NCBI RefSeq assembly: GCF_045679555.1
Contig: NC_092091.1
Span: 89,448,651 to 89,512,650 of the forward strand
Direction of reading: 5' to 3'
Length of the DNA: 64,000 nt
Source of the DNA: Salvelinus alpinus
Lineage: Eukaryota > Chordata > Actinopteri > Salmoniformes > Salmonidae
Shown here: piece by piece, positions 1 to 10,396 of the stretch
Position numbering within the stretch: position 1 is the stretch's first letter
Layout: every line of letters starts with the position of its first letter
Notes under the pieces: generated by a model
The model's database searches: none
What the model was told of the DNA's origin: nothing
The model's input: only the letters and a program-made list of their open reading frames with translations
Translations under genes and position numbers: made by a program

Positions 1-208
1 TACCATGGGTGTGAGGGGTCATAAAACCCCCACATCTTCAGACCCCTAGATCTCTCCTCCTCTGTTGGGGTTGAGAGGTAATCTGTAGGGATGTGGTCTC
101 CTGTAACCTGACCTATTCAGGACAGTCATGACACATGTCACCACCATCGCCTCTCCCGAGCCCAGCGCTGCCTGAAATTGATATATGGTGCACGTTTTTA
201 AGGACACA

Positions 209-876
209 CCTCAGATATTGTCACTCCTCACACCTCAGATATTGTCACTCCTCCCACCTCAGATATTGTCACTCCTCCCACCTCAGATATTGTCACCCCT
301 CCCACCTCAGATATTGTCACTCCTCCCACCTCAGATATTGTCACTCCTCCCACCTCAGATATTGTCACTCCTCCCACATCAGATATTGTCACTCCTCCCA
401 CCACAGATATTGTCACTCCTCCCACCTCAGATATTGTCACCCCTCCCACCTCAGATATTGTCACTCCTCCCACCTCAGATATTGTCACTCCTCCCACCTC
501 AGATATTGTCACCCCTCCCACCTCAGATATTGTCACCCCTCCCACCTCAGATATTGTCACCCCTCCCACCTCAGATATTGTCACTCCTCCCACCTCAGAT
601 ATTGTCACTCCTCCCACCTCAGATATTGTCACTCCTCCCACCTCACATATTGTCACTCCTCCCACCTTAGATATTGTCACCCCTCCCACCTCAGATATTG
701 TCACCCCTCCCACCTCACATATTGTCACTCCTCCCACCCTCAGATATTGTCACTCCTCCCACCTCAGATATTGTCACACCTCCCACCTCACATATTGTCA
801 CTCCTCCCACCTCAGATATGGTCACCCCTCCCACCTCAGATATTGTCACCCCTCCCACCTCAGATATGGTCACCCC
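209..876. repeat. Minisatellite, 24-bp unit
   Basis: About 28 tandem copies of a 24-bp unit built around 'cctcagatattgtcac'. Units differ at a few positions (act/acc, tcagat/tcacat, att/atg), and one extra base near 740 shifts the register. Open frames on both strands result from the unit being eight codons long. No coding signal is seen. Confidence 0.95.
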
Positions 877-1032
877 AGTGCACGTGAGCTCATATATAAC
901 GGGTCAATTACCAATCCTGGCGCACAGATTGGAAAATAAGAAAGCGCGGCTCATAATTGCCAACGACATGCATTTGACAATAGTGCTGACTTGACGTCAG
1001 CCAACAATAGAGCCCTAGTTTTAACAGCTTCA
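877..1032. other. Short single-copy stretch, nothing recognised
   Basis: Unique sequence between the 24-bp array and the first retrotransposon fragment. It contains a CRE-like palindrome 'tgacgtca' near 992 but no gene structure. Confidence 0.4.
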
Positions 1033-1830
1033 CTGTGAACCCTTTTATTTTTATGTATTTCACCTTTATTTAACCAGGGAGGCCAGTTGAGAACAAGTTC
1101 TCATTTACAACTGCGACCTGGCCAAGATAGAGCAAAGCAAGGAGACAAAACAACAACATAGAGTTACACATGTGATAAACAAACGTACAGTAAATATCAC
1201 AATAGAAAAATCTATACACAGTCTGTGCAAATGTAGTAAGATTAGGGAGGTAAGGAAATAAATAGGCCATAGTCGCGAAATAATTACAATTTAGCAATTA
1301 ACACTGGAGTGATAGATGTGCAGATGATGATGTGCAAGTAGAGATACTGGGGTGCGAAAGAGCAAAAAATAAATAACAATATGGGGATGGGATAGTTGGC
1401 TGGACTATGTACAGGTGCAGTGATCTGTAAGCTGCTCTGACAGCTGATGCTTATAGTTAGCGAGGGAGATATAAGTCTCCAGCTTCAGTGATTTTTGCAA
1501 TTCGTTCCAGTCATTGGCAGCAGAGAACTGGAAGGAAAGGCGGCCAAAGGAGATGTTGGCTTTGGGGATGACCAGTGAAATATACCTTCTGGAGCGCGTG
1601 CTACGGGTGGGTGTTGCTATGGTGACCAGTGAGCTGAGATAAGGCGGGGCTTTACCTAGCAAAGACTTATAGATGACCTGGAGCCAGTGGGTTTGGCGAC
1701 AGATATGTAGAGAGGGCCAGCCAACGAGAGCATACAGGTCACAGTGGTGGGTGGTATACGGGGCTTTAGTGACAAAACGGATGGCACTGTGATAGAACTC
1801 TAACAAGTCTTCTGTCATTGTTGGTTCATA
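1033..1830 (-). mobile_element. Non-LTR retrotransposon fragment, 3' end
   Basis: The minus strand encodes the C-terminal part of a LINE polyprotein. An open stretch from 1818 to 1405 contains 'HSAIRFVTKAPYTTHHCDLY' and ends in 'EQLTDHCTCT', typical of the region after the reverse transcriptase in an abundant salmonid LINE. The lower-coordinate part (1033-1404) looks like the 3' non-coding tail of the same element. The 5' portion is missing, so this is a dead, 5'-truncated copy. A second copy of the same family lies at 2386-4134 in the same orientation. Confidence 0.75.
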
Positions 1831-1920
1831 ATGCCTGGTGAATTTTTGGGGGGTATTTGAAATTGTCTAAATAAATTAAATACAATTATAGTGATCAGAC
1901 TGCATAGTAACCATATATGT

Positions 1921-1946
1921 TAACACACACACACACACACACACAA
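1921..1946. repeat. CA microsatellite
   Basis: Short (CA)n run in unique sequence. Confidence 0.9.
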
Positions 1947-2011
1947 AACAAAAAACTGTCAATAATGACAGCAAAAAGGAGGAGTGTCAGTCACATGCTT
2001 CATAGGGTGAT

Positions 2012-2147
2012 ATAAAGTAAACCAACTGGTTCCTTCAGAGAGGAAGTGTTTCAGGGAAATACTTTGTGCTGCGACGCTCCCTTCAGTTCACCAGACAGCA
2101 GGATGGAGAGCAGAGCTCAACACAGAGGGGAGAAATAGATCACTACT
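2012..2147 (+). promoter_or_regulatory. Candidate TATA box and untranslated first exon
   Basis: A 'tataaa' at about 2012 is followed about 30 bases later by a non-repetitive stretch ending in a good splice donor, 'ctact|gtaagt', at 2147/2148. The first NLR coding exon at 9651 has a strong acceptor and an in-frame stop upstream of its ATG, so a 5' non-coding exon must exist somewhere upstream. This stretch is the only donor-bearing candidate I see on the plus strand before 5.9 kb. The link is an inference; a 7.5-kb first intron filled with repeats would be required. Confidence 0.3.
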
Positions 2148-2157
2148 GTAAGTTGCT

Positions 2158-2302
2158 GTTGTGTGTGTGTGTGGGTGGGTTTGTGTGTGGTGTGTGTCTT
2201 AATATGTGGGTGTGGGTGGGTGTGTGTGTGTGTGTTTGTGTGTGTGAGTGGGTTTGTGTGTGTTGTGTGTCTTAATATGTGTGTGTGTGTGTGTTGTAAC
2301 AG
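2158..2302. repeat. Imperfect TG microsatellite
   Basis: (TG)n with interruptions, followed by a unique flank from 2295 to 2390 that recurs after the second TG tract at 4303-4380. Confidence 0.9.
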
Positions 2303-2385
2303 AATTCTACATGTGGCTAAGAGGAGGGCAGTAACGATAGATAATTGACAGGCTAACAACACAGTAAAAGGTTTAAACCGGTGGG

Positions 2386-4134
2386 CTATTTACAGATGGG
2401 CCGTGTACAGGTGCAGTGATCTGTGAGCTGCTCTGACAGCTGGTGCTTATAGTTACTGAGGTAGAAAATAGTCTCCAACTTCAGAGAACTGGAAGGAAAG
2501 ACGGCCAAAGGAGATGTTGGCTTTGTGGATGACCAGTGAAATATACCTGCTGGAGCGAGTGCTACGGGTGGGTGTTGCTATGGTGACCAGTGAGCTGAGA
2601 TAAGGCGGGGCTTTACCTAGCAGACTTATAGATGACCTGGAGCCAGTGGGTTTGGCGACAGATATGTAGCGAGGGCCAGCCGATTAGAGCATACAGATCG
2701 CAGTGGTGGGTGGTATAAGTGGCTTTGGTGACAAAATGGATGGCACTGTGATAGACTGCATCCAGTTTGCTGAGTAGAGTGTTGGAGGCAATTTTGTAAA
2801 TGACATCGCTGAAGTCGAGGATCGGTAGGATAGTCAGTTTTACGAGGGTATGTTTGGCGTCGTGAGTGAGGGAGGCTTTGTTGCGAAATAGGAAGCCGAT
2901 TCTAGATTTAATTTTGGATTGGAGATGTTTAATGTGAGTCTGGAAGGAGAGTTTACAGTCTAGCCAGACACCTAGGTATTTGTAGTTGTCTACATGTTCT
3001 AAGTCAGAACCGTCCAGTGTAGTGATGCTCTCGGCCTTCGACCTCTCCTGAGTGTATCGTGTAGGTAGTCTACCTGCACCATAACAGGAATCTCATCGTG
3101 TAGGTAGTCTACCTGCACCATAACAGGAATCTATTCATGTAGGTAGTCTACCTGCACCATAACAGGAATCTCATCGTGTAGGTAGTCTACCTGCACCATA
3201 ACAGGAATCTCACCGTGTAGGTAGTCTACCTGCACCATAACAGGAATCTATTCATGTAGGTAGTCTACCTGCACCATAACAGGAATCTATTAATGTAGGT
3301 AGTCTACCTGCACCATAACAGGAATCTCACCGTGTAGGTAGTCTACCTGCACCATAACAGGAATCTATTCATGTAGGTAGTCTACCTGCACCATAACAGG
3401 AATCTCACCGTGTAGGTAGTCTACCTGCACCATAACAGGAATCTATTCATGTAGGTAGTCTACCTGCACCATAACAGGAATCTATTCATGTAGGTAGTCT
3501 ACCTGCACCATAACAGGAATCTATTAATGTAGGTAGTCTACCTGCACCATAACAGGAATCTCACCGTGTAGGTAGTCTACCTGCACCATAACAGGAATCT
3601 ATTCATGTAGGTAGTCTACCTGCACCATAACAGGAATCTCACCGTGTAGGTAGTCTACCTGCACCATAACAGGAATCTATTCATGTAGGTAGTCTACCTG
3701 CACCATAACAGGAATCTATTCATGTAGGTAGTCTACCTGCACCATAACAGGAATCTATTCATGTAGGTAGTCTACCTGCACCATAACAGGAATCTATTCA
3801 TGTAGGTAGTCTACCTGCACCATAACAGGAATCTATTCGTGTAGGTAGTCTACCTGCACCATAACAGGAATCTATTCATGTAGGTAGTGCTGGCAGCGAT
3901 CGGTTGAAGAGCATGCATTTAGTTTTACTTGCATTTAAGAGCAGTTGGAGGCCACGGAAGGAGTGTTGTATGGCATTGAAGCTCGTTTGGAGGTTAGTTA
4001 ACACAGTGTCCAAAGAAAGACCAGAAGCATACAGAATGGTATCGTCTGCGTAGAGGTGGATCAGAGAATCACCAGCAGAAAGAGCGACATCGTTGATATA
4101 TACAGAGAAAAGATTCATCCAGAGAATTGAACCC
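2386..4134 (-). mobile_element. Non-LTR retrotransposon fragment with RT palm motif
   Basis: Second minus-strand copy of the LINE seen at 1033-1830. From 4134 downward it encodes reverse transcriptase palm sequence with the catalytic motif 'YADDTILYASG' (around 4025-4050) and then 'NASKTKCMLFNRSLPALP'. After an interruption, 3052-2640 encodes 'VDNYKYLGVWLDCKLSF' and 'GWPSL', as expected downstream of the palm domain. A 39-bp minisatellite (3059-3889) sits between these two coding parts. The element is cut at 4134 by a GT tract, so the fingers domain and endonuclease are absent. It is not functional. Confidence 0.8.
3059..3889. repeat. Minisatellite, 39-bp unit, inside LINE
   Basis: About 21 copies of a 39-bp unit around 'tgtaggtagtctacctgcac', itself partly palindromic. 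The final six to eight bases alternate among a few variants (attcatg, attaatg, caccgtg, catcgtg), giving a readable variant map. Confidence 0.95.
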
Positions 4135-4150
4135 TGTATGTGTGTTTGTG

Positions 4151-4303
<153 letters not shown>

Positions 4304-4586
4304 GTAACAGAATGCTACATGTGGCTAAGAGGAGAGCAGTGATGACAGGCTCACAACACAGTAACAGGTTTAAACCGGTGTGAACTGGTTTATCTATTAA
4401 GGAACTTGAGATTTAACAACGGATTCAGAAATTTGGAAAATAAAATGTCCTCGCAGGGTATGAGGCTGGTCTGCTTCTTCTAACAATAAGATAATCCAGT
4501 GACCTGTGTCCCAATCATCTATCCTTCCTCCTAAAGTGTGCACTTGTTCACTTAATTTCAATGATTATAAATAGACCAGGCGATAT

Positions 4587-4805
4587 GTGAAAATGATGTT
4601 CACTTTTGTATAAAAGAATGAAACTTGGTACACTTGTACAGTTTGGGACACAACACATTGGTATAGACGTCATCTTTTCTCTGTGTTATCATGTTTGGTT
4701 CAGCAAGTGTTTTTGCAATGGCTCCATATCTGGAAAAAGGTTCAGGGCTCCAAACTGTACAAGTATACCAAGTTTCATGCTTTATAAAAAAGTGAACATT
4801 TCACC
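4587..4805. repeat. Imperfect inverted repeat
   Basis: Arms of about 50 bases (left 4598-4647, right 4749-4797) are inverted copies, for example 'gaaacttggta' against 'taccaagtttc', separated by about 100 bases. The pairing extends weakly to 4587 and 4805. It could be a small foldback or MITE-like element. No gene is seen here or in the flanks 4381-4586 and 4806-5097. Confidence 0.6.
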
Positions 4806-5097
4806 TAAAATTGGACAGAAATTGTACTAAAAGGAAACAAACATATTGGATAACAAGGAGCGGCGTGATGTCACAAACAGACAGGCTATGGGGAATGAAA
4901 TGGGCGGCTTCTGCCAGGGAACTCCCACTCCTTCAGAAAGTAAACAGACCGGCTTCAGCTGTGGGCGTGGCGGTGCAGACAAGTTTGCTATCAGGGGAAC
5001 TGCTGGCCAATGGGGTGGAGCGTTGGCTTGGAAACGTGGCGCTTACACCAGAGTCATACATCCAGGTGTTGTATTTACATAAAATGCTTTAGTTAGA

Positions 5098-5495
5098 AAG
5101 GGAATGAAGAGGTCTATTAGACCTCAGGATAAGACCCAGATGCAGACAGTTCGAAAATAACAAAAGTTTATTTACAAAACAGGGCGGCAGGCAAACGACA
5201 GGTCAAGGGCAGGCAGAGGTCAGTAATCCAGGGAAGTGTCAAGAGGTACAGAACGGCAGGCAGGGTCAGGGCAGGAAGAATGGTCAAAAACCGGGAGAAC
5301 TAGAAAACAGGAACTAACGGGAAACAGGAGTACGGGGAAAAACTGCTGGTAGGCTTGATGAAACAAGATGAACTGGCAACAGACAAACAGAGAACACAGG
5401 TATAAATACACTGGGGATAATGGGGCAGATCGGCAACACCTGGAAGGGGTCGGGACAAGCACAAAGACAGGTGAAACAGACCAGGGTGTGACAAA
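5098..5495. mobile_element. Dispersed repeat, salmonid type
   Basis: Starts near 'aagacccagatgcagacag' and includes 'ggcaggcaaacgacaggtca', which I recognise as very common in salmonid genomes. Coding content is absent. The class (non-autonomous DNA element or other) is not decidable from one copy. Confidence 0.55.
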
Positions 5496-5496
5496 G

Positions 5497-5856
5497 TGTC
5501 ACGAACGTCGTCAGGGAAATGACCGGACCAAGGTGCAGCGTGGTGAGCGCACATTTTCCTTTATTATAAATGTCGCCAACAAAACAAGAAACAACAAAAA
5601 CAAACGTGAAGCTTACTAGGGCTATACAGGGCACTAACAAAGACAACTACCCACAACTAAGATGGAAAAACAGGCTGCCTAAGTATGATTCCCAATCAGA
5701 GACAACGATAGACAGCTGTTCCTGATTGAGAACCATACCCGGCCAAAACATAGAAACAGAAAACATAGAAATAAAGAAACTAGAATGCCCACCCTAGTCA
5801 CACCCTGGCCTAACCAACATAGAGAATAAAAGCCTCTCTATGGCCAGGGCCTGACA
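5497..5856. mobile_element. Dispersed repeat with TGTCA/TGACA ends
   Basis: A 360-bp unit begins 'tgtcacgaac' and ends 'cagggcctgaca', so its five terminal bases are inverted. It is adjacent to the preceding repeat and also looks like a common salmonid interspersed element. A LTR-like or MITE-like origin is possible; no target duplication is clear. Confidence 0.55.
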
Positions 5857-5997
5857 CACGGTCTGTTTTATGATACATGAGTTAAGGTTAGACTGACAAC
5901 CTGACAGGGTTGGTGTATAACATCACTTATTCTATGGAAACATACATACAATCACATAGGATAATGTTGCCTCCACATAAGAAACATTTTACAGAAA

Positions 5998-8900
5998 GTC
6001 TTAGTTTGTCAGTAACTGTCTGAATGGAGGAGTAGGTAAAGACATGACAGATTATAGACTGTCTTAGTTTGTCAGTAACTGTCTGAATGGAGGAGTAGGT
6101 AAAGACATGACAGGTTATAGACTGTCTTAGTTTGTCAGTAACTGTCTGAATGGAGGAGTAGGTAAAGACATGACAGATTATAGACTGTCTTAGTTTGACA
6201 GTAACTGTCTAAATGAAGGAGTAGATAAAGACATGACAGATTATAGACTGTCTTAGTTTGTCAGTAACTGTCTAAATGTAGGTAAAGACATGACAGATTA
6301 TAGACTGTCTTAGTTTGTCAGTAACTGTCTGAATGGAGGTAAAGACATGACAGATTATAGACTGTCTTAGTTTGTCAGTAACTGTCTAAATGTAGGTAAA
6401 GACATGACAGATTATAGACTGTTTTAGTTTGTCAGTAACTGTCTAAATGGAGGTAAAGACATGACAGATTATAGACTGTCTTAGTTTGTCAGTAACTGTC
6501 TAAATGTAGGTAAAGACATGACAGATTATAGACTGTCTTAGTTTGTCAGTAACTGTCTAAATGGAGGAGTAGGTAAAGACATGACAGATTATAGACTGTT
6601 TTAGTTTGTCAGTAACTGTCTGAATGGAGGTAAAGACATGACAGATTATAGACTGTCTTAGTTTGTCAGTAACTGTCTGAATGGAGGTAAAGACATGACA
6701 GATTATAGACTGTCTTAGTTTGTCAGTAACTGTCTAAATGGAGGAGTAGGTAAAGACATGACAGATTATAGACTGTCTTAGTTTGTCAGTAACTGTCTAA
6801 ATGGACGAGTAGGTAAAGACATGACAGGTTATAGACTGTCTTAGTTTGTCAGTAACTGTCTGAATGGAGAAGTAGGTAAAGACATGACAGATTATAGACT
6901 GTCTTAGTTTGTCAGTAACTGTCTGAATGGAGAAGTAGGTAAAGACATGACAGATTATAGACTGTCTTAGTTTGTCAGTAACTGTCTAAATGAAGGAGTA
7001 GATAAAGACATGACAGATTATAGACTGTCTTAGTTTGTCAGTAACTGTCTAAATGGAGGAGTAGGTAAAGACATGACAGATTATAGACTGTCTTAGTTTG
7101 TCAGTAACTGTCTAAATGGAGGAGTAGGTAAAGACATGGCAGATTATAGACTGTCTTAGTTTGTCAGTAACTGTCTAAATGGAGGTAAAGACATGACAGA
7201 TTATAGACTGTCTTAGTTTGTCAGTAACTGTCTAAATGGAGGAGTAGGTAAAGACATGACAGATTATAGACTGTCTTAGTTTGTCAGTAAGTGTCTAAAT
7301 GGAGGAGTAGGTAAAGACATGACAGATTATAGACTGTCTTAGTTTGTCAGTAACTGTCTAAATGGAGGAGTAGGTAAAGACATGACAGGTTATAGACTGT
7401 CTTAGTTTGTCAGTAACTGTCTAGATGAAGGAGTAGATAAAGACATGACAGATTATAGACTGTCTTAGTTTGTCAGTAACTGTCTAAATGTAGGTAAAGA
7501 CATGACAGATTATAGACTGTCTTAGTTTGTCAGTAACTGTCTGAATGGAGGTAAAGACATGACAGATTATAGACTGTCTTAGTTTGTCAGTAACTGTCTA
7601 AATGTAGGTAAAGACATGACAGATTATAGACTGTCTTAGTTTGTCAGTAACTGTCTAAATGGAGGAGTAGGTAAAGACATGACAGATTATAGACTGTTTT
7701 AGTTTGTCAGTAACTGTCTAAATGGAGGTAAAGACATGACAGATTATAGACTGTCTTAGTTTGTCAGTAACTGTCTAAATGGAGGAGTAGGTAAAGACAT
7801 GACAGATTATAGACTGTCTTAGTTTGTCAGTAACTGTCTGAATGGAGGAGTAGGTAAAGACATGACAGATTATAGACTGTCTTAGTTTGTCAGTAACTGT
7901 CTGAATGGAGAAGTAGGTAAAGACATGACAGATTATAGACTGTCTTAGTTTGTCAGTAACTGTCTAAATGAAGGAGTAGATAAAGACATGACAGATTATA
8001 GACTGTCTTAGTTTGTCAGTAACTGTCTAAATGGAAGTAAAGACATGAGAGATTATAGACTGTCTTAGTTTGTCAGTAACTGTCTGAATGGAGGTAAAGA
8101 CATGACAGATTATAGACTGTCTTAGTTTGTCAGTAAGTGTCTAAATGTAGGTAAAGACATGACAGATTATAGACTGTCTTAGTTTGTCAGTAACTGTCTA
8201 AATGGAGGAGTAGGTAAAGACATGACAGATTATAGACTGTCTTAGTTTGTCAGTAACTGTCTAAATGGAGGAGTAGGTAAAGACATGGCAGATTATAGAC
8301 TGTCTTAGTTTGTCAGTAACTGTCTAAATGGAGGTAAAGACATGACAGATTATAGACTGTCTTAGTTTGTCAGTAACTGTCTAAATGGAGGAGTAGGTAA
8401 AGACATGACAGATTATAGACTGTCTTAGTTTGTCAGTAAGTGTCTAAATGGAGGAGTAGGTAAAGACATGACAGGTTATAGACTGTCTTAGTTTGTCAGT
8501 AACTGTCTAGATGAAGGAGTAGATAAAGACATGACAGATTATAGACTGTCTTAGTTTGTCAGTAACTGTCTAAATGTAGGTAAAGACATGACAGATTATA
8601 GACTGTCTTAGTTTGTCAGTAACTGTCTGAATGGAGGTAAAGACATGACAGATTATAGACTGTCTTAGTTTGTCAGTAACTGTCTAAATGTAGGTAAAGA
8701 CATGACAGATTATAGACTGTCTTAGTTTGTCAGTAACTGTCTAAATGGAGGAGTAGGTAAAGACATGACAGATTATAGACTGTTTTAGTTTGTCAGTAAC
8801 TGTCTAAATGGAGGTAAAGACATGACAGATTATAGACTGTCTTAGTTTGTCAGTAACTGTCTAAATGTAGGTAAAGACATGACAGATTATAGACTGTCTT

Positions 8901-9366
8901 AGTTTGTCAGTAACTGTCTAAATGGAGGAGTAGGTAAAGACATGACAGATTATAGACTGTCTTAGTTTGTCAGTAACTGTCTGAATGGAGGCAAAGACAT
9001 GACAGATTATAGACTGTCTTAGTTTGTCAGTAACTGTCTGAATGTAGGTAAAGACATGACAGATTATAGACTGTCTTAGTTTGTCAGTAACTGTCTAAAT
9101 GGAGGAGTAGGTAAAGACATGACAGATTATAGACTGTCTTAGTTTGTCAGTAACTGTCTAAATGGAGGAGTAGGTAAAGACATGACAGATTATAGACTGT
9201 CTTAGTTTGTCAGAAACTGTCTGAATGGAGGTAAAGACATGACAGATTATAGACTGTCTTAGTTTGTCAGTAACTGTCTAAATGGAGGTAAAGACATGAC
9301 AGATTATAGACTGTCTTAGTTTGTCAGTAACTGTCTGAATGGAGGTAAAGACATGACAGATTATAG
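5998..9366. repeat. Minisatellite, 57/63-bp units, 3.4 kb
   Basis: About 56 tandem units around 'ttagtttgtcagtaactgtc' and 'aaagacatgacagattatag'. Two length classes differ by presence or absence of 'gagtag' (63 versus 57 bp). Rare variants (ctagatgaag, cagtaagtgtc, acatggcag) recur about 1.09-1.15 kb apart, showing a higher-order duplication. It would lie in the first intron of the NLR gene if the 5' exon at 2.1 kb is real. Confidence 0.95.
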
Positions 9367-9650
9367 AAAGTGGACTGAGGATATTCTGATGATTCTTTGA
9401 CTTAATTACTGTTCTTTACTCTGTAGCAGCTGATGTTTCTAACTCTGTAGAGGCCAAAGTCTGTGGTTTATCTCCCTACAAGCCTCTAGGGTTAATGTTT
9501 ACAGAACATGTATTGCTGTTTTATCAGGGTATAAAGGTCTGCTTATCTCGCCCAAGGTACCAGCCTGTCAGTTAGACATGTTCTCTGCTTGTGCTGGGTG
9601 GTACTAACAATGCTCAGGAATATTGACTGTTCTGTTATTTCTTATTGTAG
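9367..9650. other. Unique sequence before NLR coding exon 1
   Basis: Non-repetitive stretch ending in a pyrimidine-rich tract and acceptor 'tttcttattgtag' at 9650. No open frame of note. It is read here as the 3' end of a 5' intron. Confidence 0.5.
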
Positions 9651-9928
9651 CTGAGAGAGCTGTGATTTACATCTACAATTAGTCTCTCTGGGGAGAGAGA
9701 GGAGGAGACCACTGCCTCTAAAATGAGTCTCTGTGGGGAGAGAGAGGAGGAGACCACTGCCTCTAAAATGAGTCTCTCTGGGGAGAGAGAGGAGGAGACC
9801 ACTGCCTCTAAAATGAGTCTCTCTGGGGAGAGAGAGGAGGGGACCACTGCCTCTAAAATGAGTCTCTCTGGGGAGAGAGAGGAGGAGACTACTGCCTCTA
9901 AAATGACTCAAGACACCAGTTCTGAGAG
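9651..9928 (+). CDS. NLR exon 1: 5' UTR and repeated start peptide
   Basis: Acceptor 'cttattgtag' at 9650 and donor 'gagag|gtaagt' at 9928/9929. From 9678 it holds five copies of a 45-bp unit, [15 protein letters not shown] and variants. The first unit has ATT in place of ATG, so coding begins in the second (9723), and three further in-frame ATGs follow at 9768, 9813 and 9858, each in the same 'tctaaaatga' context. The exon ends in phase 2 and joins to give SSE-S-VQKP. Confidence 0.85.
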
Positions 9929-10365
9929 GTAAGTGATGAATTGTCAAATGTACAGTTCTTTTAAAGGTATAAAACTTATTTTTGAGAAAAGTGTTGCCAA
10001 GTTAATTTAAGTCCTAAAATCTAATGACCAAATGCAGACTGTAGCTTTATAAAGAAACATCAGGACTTCTAGAAGTTCCACTATACATTTGTTAAAATGA
10101 AGTAGATGAGGTATTGATGTGATATTGATGAGGTGATCTGTCTCCCTGTTTTGTTCAGTGTCCAGAAGCCCAGAGCAGAGTCACCTACAACCAGCCTGCT
10201 ATCAATGAAGAGTGATCAGCCACCTGCTTTCAGCCAGGAACCATTACCACATGACAATAAGGAAGTGGAGAGTTTGGACAGTGAGGATGTATTAAAGATC
10301 ACACACAACCTTCTGGACAGAAGAAGTAAGACTGTGTTTCATACAATATTACAAAGAAGGGTTCT

Positions 10366-10396
<31 letters not shown>

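Noticed and set aside
135-994. Histidine/tyrosine-rich open frame at the window start
   Set aside because: 24-bp minisatellite read in a stop-free frame on both strands.
3876-4118. YADD reverse transcriptase as an active gene
   Set aside because: Truncated at 4134, split by a minisatellite, and lacking endonuclease and fingers.
5998-9366. Resemblance to a CRISPR array (regular repeats with short variable parts)
   Set aside because: Units are contiguous with no unique spacers, and the genome is eukaryotic.
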